A DNA stretch of 11,250 nucleotides from Euryarchaeota archaeon UBA501 (GTDB lineage: Archaea; Thermoplasmatota; Poseidoniia; Poseidoniales; Thalassarchaeaceae), in NCBI GenBank assembly GCA_002505685.1, contig DAVT01000094.1:3167-14416 (forward strand). Reading direction: 5' to 3'. Every line of letters begins with the position of its first letter. Within the stretch, counting starts at the first letter, position 1. Below the pieces are notes generated by a model. It had not been told where the DNA came from. It made no database searches and saw only the letters and a program-made list of their open reading frames with translations. Position numbers and translations under genes: made by a program. Positions 6,945 to 11,250 of this stretch are shown one piece after another.

Positions 6945-9479
6945 ATGGCGGTTAAGTATCAGAAGAATTCGAACGAGAATTCGGGGATGGGACCCTTGAG
7001 TGTTAGCAGGGAGAAATTAGCAGAACTTAGAGCGCGGCATACGGCTGGTAAATCAGGCTCAACGCACTTGCGAACTCCTGCACTTGATGATGTTCAAAAT
7101 CTCGACAACCGACTTGACAACGAACGGAGGATGCGTTCGTCATTAAAGCGAGAACGTCGCCTAAGATTACAAGAGCAGGCTGAACGTTTAGCTGGAGTAA
7201 AGAGCGCTTTAGCGAAGACGGTTGGCATGCAAGCAGAGGGAGCACTTGCTGATATTGAATCCGAATTACGTTCAGAGATGGAATCCGAACTTGAGCGTCT
7301 TGAAAGGGACGTTCTAGAGAGGGAAGAGGCCACATTACGTGAAGAAATGAAACTTCGCCTCGTGCGCGAAGAAGAATCAATTCGTTCACGACTAGAATTG
7401 GAATCCACACGCAGATTAGAATCGAGACGTGATCAACTTCGCTCGCAATTGAAGGAAGAGATGGACTCTGAATTCGATCGTCGTCGAGCCTTCCTTGAAG
7501 AGCGACTTGAAATTGAGGCTGGTCAGGAACTCCAACGCCAAATTCGAGATATTGAGGACAACCTCAAGTCTGAAATGAGTACTCGTCTAGATGAAGAAGA
7601 GAGTGCTCAAGCGAGGAGAATTGAAGATGCACAACAGGCAAGACTTGCCGAGAGAGAAATTCAACTCAGAGATGGAATCCGCCGACGACTCGAGCAACAA
7701 TTACGTCAGCGATTGCGTGAGCGTGAAGCAAGACTACGAGCAGAATATGAGCGTCGAGCCCATCGCTTAGAAGAAGAAATAGCCCAAGAACTTGCAAGTG
7801 AATTGGAAACTCGCCTCACTCAAGAAACTGAGAGATTGGAAGGACGGATGCAAGAGGATTTGGAATTAGCAGTCGCCCGCAAGCGAGAAGATTTGCAAAC
7901 TTCAATTTTGAAGAATCTTGATTCCGAATATGGAGAGCGCCTCTCGTTGCGAAAGCAGCGCTTGAAGGAAAGATTCGATGTATCATTCTCTCACGCAATT
8001 GATGAAATTGACCGGGCTCTTCACATTGAACTTGAAGACACGGTTAGAGAGAGAATCGACGCTGAATTTGAGCAATACAAAGTTGATAGAGAAGCTGAAA
8101 TTACTCAGCATCTAAGTCAATTTAGGCACGATCGGGAGTTAGATTTACGCGAGCAACTTGAATCCCAATATGAAGAGAAGAAAGAAGCCTGGGTATCTCA
8201 AATCGAATCCGAGTTTTCCGCAAGACAACAAACTGCGGAGCGCCAAATTATGGCGGAAATTGATTCAAGAATTCGTAACCAAAGAATCGCTCAAGAGACG
8301 AATCTCGACCTTATCAAACAAGAAACCAGTTTGGACTTGGAGGTCGAAATGGAAGCTGAATTGGCTGCATTCCGTGCTCAGAAGGAGAAGGAAGTCGCAG
8401 AGCAACTTGAGCGCCAAGTAGCGAAGCGCGAAGAAATCATGCGCAACAAAGCCCTCATTGAAGTACGAAGAAAGGAAAGCGAAATCCGCGCTGAAATCGA
8501 AGCACAACTCGCTATCAAGCGCGCTGAAATTCGTGATCGCCTGAATCAACTAGAATCTCGAGCAGAAGAATTCCGTGCAGCTGCTGAGGAGAAACTTCGG
8601 GTTGAACTTGAAAAGGGTTTGATTACTGAAGAGGACCTTGAAGCCGAAGCCGAACTAAAGCGTGCAGAAGAAGCGGCTGAACTTGAAGGGAAGGATGGCC
8701 GACTGGACCGCCGTCAAGCTTGGATGGATGCATTGGCAGGTGCAAAGGGTCAGATGCCGGGTACCGCTGCTGGTGCAACACCTGCATTGGGCCAAACATC
8801 TGGTGGATTGGGTAGTTTGGCTCGCCCAGGTGGACTTGGCTCGGCCCCGAAACCAACAGATACAGAATCACCTCAAACATTAGCAGCACCGGTTAGATCA
8901 CCAATTCAACGAACTGGTGCTTTAGGATCAGCCCCCAGTAAATTGGGTGCTCCACCAGCTCCAGCAACTGGTGGGTTGGCAGCATTAAAGCCAGTACGTC
9001 AACCGATTCGACCATCCAAAACCACTGAAATTCAGCCAGAACCAATGACTGAAGAAGAATTCGATACAGAACCCGAACCCGTCATCGAGGAGAAGCCATC
9101 TTTGACAAAGACGATTTTAAGCGCTATCTCAGAAGAAGAGATGGAAACAGTTGCAGAGACTCCATCCGATGAAACACCTGACTTTGCAGATGTAGTGAAA
9201 CCCTCTCGAGGTCCTCCAGGCGGAGGTCGATTGATCCGCGATGGCGCTCCTGCTAAACCAACCAGTGGTCCACCAACAAAGGGTCCACCTAGCTTGGAAC
9301 ATGAATTGCCCTCTGAAGAAGAGGAAGAAAGCAAATTACCCACATTGGCGCCAATTCTCAAGCCGGTAAGGAAACCGGTATCGATTGAGTCCAAGTCTGA
9401 AGATACGGCTGTTCTCAAGCCGGTTGGAAGAGCAGTTCTCAAGCCGGTATCGTCGTCGACTTCAGAAGAGGAAGAGTGA
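6945..9479 (+). CDS. Long charged coiled-coil protein with low-complexity LKPV-repeat tail
   Basis: This protein of 844 residues has no cysteine, no signal peptide and no membrane helix, and is therefore predicted to be cytoplasmic. Residues 1-50 are a polar head. Residues ~50-595 are an almost uninterrupted helix-forming region built from Glu, Arg, Leu, Gln and Lys with very few prolines or glycines, typical of a long coiled coil or extended single helix. From ~596 the composition changes abruptly to Gly, Ala, Pro and Ser with GLGS-type motifs (620-623, 630-633, 659-662), then acidic clusters alternating with LKPV motifs (681-684, 805-808, 824-827, 832-835), ending in EEEE. It looks like a rod plus a disordered, multivalent tail. 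A scaffold or cytoskeleton-like role is inference; SMC-type ATPase motifs are absent. The ATG at 6945 has no clear ribosome binding site and may be leaderless. Confidence 0.85.
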   Translation: MAVKYQKNSNENSGMGPLSVSREKLAELRARHTAGKSGSTHLRTPALDDVQNLDNRLDNERRMRSSLKRERRLRLQEQAERLAGVKSALAKTVGMQAEGALADIESELRSEMESELERLERDVLEREEATLREEMKLRLVREEESIRSRLELESTRRLESRRDQLRSQLKEEMDSEFDRRRAFLEERLEIEAGQELQRQIRDIEDNLKSEMSTRLDEEESAQARRIEDAQQARLAEREIQLRDGIRRRLEQQLRQRLREREARLRAEYERRAHRLEEEIAQELASELETRLTQETERLEGRMQEDLELAVARKREDLQTSILKNLDSEYGERLSLRKQRLKERFDVSFSHAIDEIDRALHIELEDTVRERIDAEFEQYKVDREAEITQHLSQFRHDRELDLREQLESQYEEKKEAWVSQIESEFSARQQTAERQIMAEIDSRIRNQRIAQETNLDLIKQETSLDLEVEMEAELAAFRAQKEKEVAEQLERQVAKREEIMRNKALIEVRRKESEIRAEIEAQLAIKRAEIRDRLNQLESRAEEFRAAAEEKLRVELEKGLITEEDLEAEAELKRAEEAAELEGKDGRLDRRQAWMDALAGAKGQMPGTAAGATPALGQTSGGLGSLARPGGLGSAPKPTDTESPQTLAAPVRSPIQRTGALGSAPSKLGAPPAPATGGLAALKPVRQPIRPSKTTEIQPEPMTEEEFDTEPEPVIEEKPSLTKTILSAISEEEMETVAETPSDETPDFADVVKPSRGPPGGGRLIRDGAPAKPTSGPPTKGPPSLEHELPSEEEEESKLPTLAPILKPVRKPVSIESKSEDTAVLKPVGRAVLKPVSSSTSEEEE
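9354..9448 (+). repeat. Short nucleotide repeats encoding the LKPV motifs
   Basis: GTTCTCAAGCCGGT occurs exactly at 9411-9424 and 9435-9448, and with one change at 9354-9367. Each copy encodes (I/V)LKPV in the tail of the coiled-coil protein. Identity at the DNA level suggests recent duplication of the motif rather than only protein-level constraint. Confidence 0.7.
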
Positions 9480-9485
9480 GCCCAG

Positions 9486-9504
9486 CGCACCCCGTAGGGG
9501 TGCG
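9486..9504 (+). terminator. GC-rich hairpin after the coiled-coil gene
   Basis: CGCACCCC (9486-9493) and GGGGTGCG (9497-9504) form an uninterrupted eight-pair stem with the three-base loop GTA, six bases after the stop codon at 9477-9479. There is no T run behind it, which is not the usual archaeal terminator. It could mark the 3' end of the transcript, stabilise it, or sit in the leader of the next gene, whose ATG lies 19 bases downstream. Confidence 0.45.
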
Positions 9505-9523
9505 GAATATCGCAAAATCACCC

Positions 9524-11250
9524 ATGCGCTCGATTGAAAGGGGGTGGCGCGTTCGTCAATTCATGCGCGGACGCACGTTGTCTCTCACTCTCATCTTATT
9601 CTGTTCGCTATTGATGCCATTGGTATCTACTCCCGCGAGCGCTACACTCGAAGATTTGGGGACAGCTGGAAAGGTTACAGAATTCGATCATAATGCAATT
9701 GGCTGGTGGCAATTGGACAATGGCAATATTTTGATTGTTACCGAAACTGGAAATGTAACAGCATATACAGTTGATGAAAATGGCTCATATGCCGAAGTAT
9801 GGACCGAAGATACCAACACATCAGTCAATGGAGCAGCCTACAATGTTGACCAAAAAATGCTGGCTTTAGGGACGACATCTGGCGTCGTGGTGGTTTCAAT
9901 TGATTATATGGAAGAATTGTATCGTTTCTCTGTTAACGAAGCTGTAGTTGCAGTGGCATGGGATCGTGATGGTGACCTGTGGGTGGCCAAGCAACTTTCC
10001 AAGAATGCAATCGAGTATGACACCACTGCTTACACAACGTCGGGGGTTTACACAGTGAGTGCTCACCTAAACGGAATTACAGATATTGTTTCGCTCTCTG
10101 ATGGGAAAATCCTTACATCCGGCAGGGATAAGCAAATACGAATACATGACGAGAATGGCTCATTTATTCAATCATTAGCAGATTCTAACGCACCTTTATT
10201 GAGACTTGGAGTCAGTGACGATGAAACATTGTTGTTCAGCCTAACAGATAATTGTCGTTTAGATATCCACAACATTACAAGCTCGGAAACTTCAGAATGG
10301 GTTCGTGATCAATCAATCAATCTATGTCCAAATGGACAAGGTCGTGCATTAGAGCAATTGGGTCAGCGACTGATGCTAGGGATGTCAAATGGGAAGGTGT
10401 TTTCTCTTGATTTAGATTCAAGATCAATCACTCAAGATTTTTCAGTTCAAGGTGCAGTAGTCGGATTCAGCGCTACTGATGGTGAAGGAATACACATATA
10501 CACTACATTTGCAAGTACTTCTGAAATCCATCTCCTAGATGCAGACAGGGATGACGATGGAGTCGTTGACGGTCTTGATGCCTATCCGGATGACCCAAAC
10601 GAATCTGCAGATTCAGATGGTGATGGAGTTGGAGATAATGCAGATTGGGCACCAAACGATGAAAATGAATCCATTGATTCAGATGGTGATGGAGTTGGAG
10701 ATAATGCAGATGCATTCCCAGATAACCCATCACAGCAATCCGATTCAGATAATGATGGTTATGGAGACAATAAATTTGGTACAGAAGGAGATAAATTCCC
10801 CGATGATGAAACTCAATGGGCAGATGCTGACGGCGATGGTTATGGAGATAACAACGAACCAGGAGCTACTGATCCAGATGCTTGTCCAAACCAATCGGGC
10901 ACTTCCCACATGGATAGATTAGGTTGCCAAGATACCGACGGTGATGGTTATTCAGATCCAGGTAATGGAGAAGAGGCACACCCAAACGGAATTGCAGATG
11001 CATTCCCTCTCAAATCAAATCAGCACTCCGATGAAGATGGGGATGGTTATGGGGACAATCTAACTGGATACAGAGGAGATGCTTGTCCAAGGGATGAAGG
11101 CACCAGTACGCGTGCAAATATGTACGACCCTGGCACAGATAGTTACACGACAATCAGCCGATATGGTTGTGTGGATGCAGATGGAGATGGATATGATGAC
11201 AATACTGAATCCTCATATGGGGGTTGTTCAATGGCAGGAAATAGTTCCGA
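9524..11250 (+). CDS. Exported beta-propeller-like protein with thrombospondin type 3-like repeats (3' partial)
   Basis: Reading from the ATG at 9524, the frame stays open for 575 codons and leaves the window without a stop. Residues 1-40 form a signal peptide: a basic head, a hydrophobic core (~19-36) and a likely cleavage after ASA40. An ATG at 9563 is an alternative start. Residues ~45-335 repeat a pattern of short strands with phrases such as VVAVAWDRDGDLWVA, GKILTSGRDKQIRIHDENG and RLMLGMSNGKVFSLDL, as in WD40-like or PQQ-like beta-propellers. From ~339 to the edge the protein is a chain of DxDxDG repeats (SDGDGVGDN, ADGDGYGDN, EDGDGYGDN), expected to bind calcium in rigid extracellular arrays. 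CP...GC cysteine pairs occur between some repeats. The missing end may carry a membrane anchor. It is predicted to be secreted or cell-surface; the ligand is unknown. Confidence 0.88.
   Translation, partial: MRSIERGWRVRQFMRGRTLSLTLILFCSLLMPLVSTPASATLEDLGTAGKVTEFDHNAIGWWQLDNGNILIVTETGNVTAYTVDENGSYAEVWTEDTNTSVNGAAYNVDQKMLALGTTSGVVVVSIDYMEELYRFSVNEAVVAVAWDRDGDLWVAKQLSKNAIEYDTTAYTTSGVYTVSAHLNGITDIVSLSDGKILTSGRDKQIRIHDENGSFIQSLADSNAPLLRLGVSDDETLLFSLTDNCRLDIHNITSSETSEWVRDQSINLCPNGQGRALEQLGQRLMLGMSNGKVFSLDLDSRSITQDFSVQGAVVGFSATDGEGIHIYTTFASTSEIHLLDADRDDDGVVDGLDAYPDDPNESADSDGDGVGDNADWAPNDENESIDSDGDGVGDNADAFPDNPSQQSDSDNDGYGDNKFGTEGDKFPDDETQWADADGDGYGDNNEPGATDPDACPNQSGTSHMDRLGCQDTDGDGYSDPGNGEEAHPNGIADAFPLKSNQHSDEDGDGYGDNLTGYRGDACPRDEGTSTRANMYDPGTDSYTTISRYGCVDADGDGYDDNTESSYGGCSMAGNSS
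10610..10711 (+). repeat. Exact 36-base repeat inside the DxDxDG region
   Basis: Bases 10610-10645 and 10676-10711 are identical over 36 positions and lie 66 bases (22 codons) apart, in frame. Each copy encodes DSDGDGVGDNAD. Later repeats in the same gene are diverged, so this pair looks like a recent in-frame duplication of one calcium-binding-type unit. Confidence 0.85.

Noticed and set aside
6945..8720. SMC or Rad50 homolog
   Set aside because: The coiled coil lacks Walker A, Walker B and signature motifs and has no hinge, so only the composition is similar.
9032..9490. Antisense open frame of 152 codons opposite the coiled-coil tail
   Set aside because: Its Ser-rich product is the reverse complement of the acidic low-complexity tail, and it overlaps the hairpin at 9486.
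10503..10922. Open frames on both strands with His/Leu-rich or Met/Gln-rich repeats
   Set aside because: They are frame-shifted readings of the DxDxDG repeat array, whose own frame stays open from 9524 to the window edge.
10610..11200. Possible CRISPR-like repeats
   Set aside because: The repeats are in frame, encode calcium-binding-type units and have diverged copies; the spacers are coding and there are no cas genes.

Overview
The window suggests a chromosomal segment of a planktonic marine euryarchaeon, most likely of the Marine Group II/III lineage (Candidatus Poseidoniia). The grounds are an archaeal-type class II tRNA-Leu, a CDP-alcohol phosphatidyltransferase resembling archaeal archaetidylserine synthases, large secreted or anchored surface proteins with DxDxDG (thrombospondin type 3-like) repeats, a long charged coiled-coil protein, and few clear Shine-Dalgarno sites. 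The lineage is inferred from style and gene content, not from a marker gene. Every supported gene lies on the + strand, and no stretch over about 70 bases separates them.

Layout. (1) 1-2124: the 3' part of a large surface protein with beta-sandwich domains, a CARDB-like domain, a C-terminal membrane anchor and an acidic proline-rich tail. (2) 2153-2237: tRNA-Leu(CAA) with encoded CCA, followed by an AT-rich hairpin and direct-repeat block. (3) 2333-5056: a P1B heavy-metal ATPase with unusual N-terminal and metal-site features. (4) 5112-5579 and 5592-5987: a cysteine-free winged-helix regulator and a triple zinc-ribbon protein, 12 bases apart and probably co-transcribed. (5) 6037-6876: a CDP-alcohol phosphatidyltransferase for polar lipid headgroups. 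(6) 6945-9479: an 844-residue coiled-coil protein with a low-complexity tail carrying LKPV repeats. (7) 9524-11250: an exported protein with a likely beta-propeller followed by calcium-binding-type repeats, running off the right edge without a stop.

How they may work together. Much of the window concerns the cell envelope: two surface proteins, a lipid headgroup enzyme and a metal-exporting membrane ATPase. The regulator and zinc-ribbon protein lie directly behind the ATPase and could control or support it, but the regulator has no cysteine metal site, so this link is only positional. No defence system, CRISPR array, insertion sequence or prophage is visible. The least explained items are the coiled-coil protein, the triple zinc ribbon, the regulator's C-terminal domain and the ATPase's non-canonical metal site.
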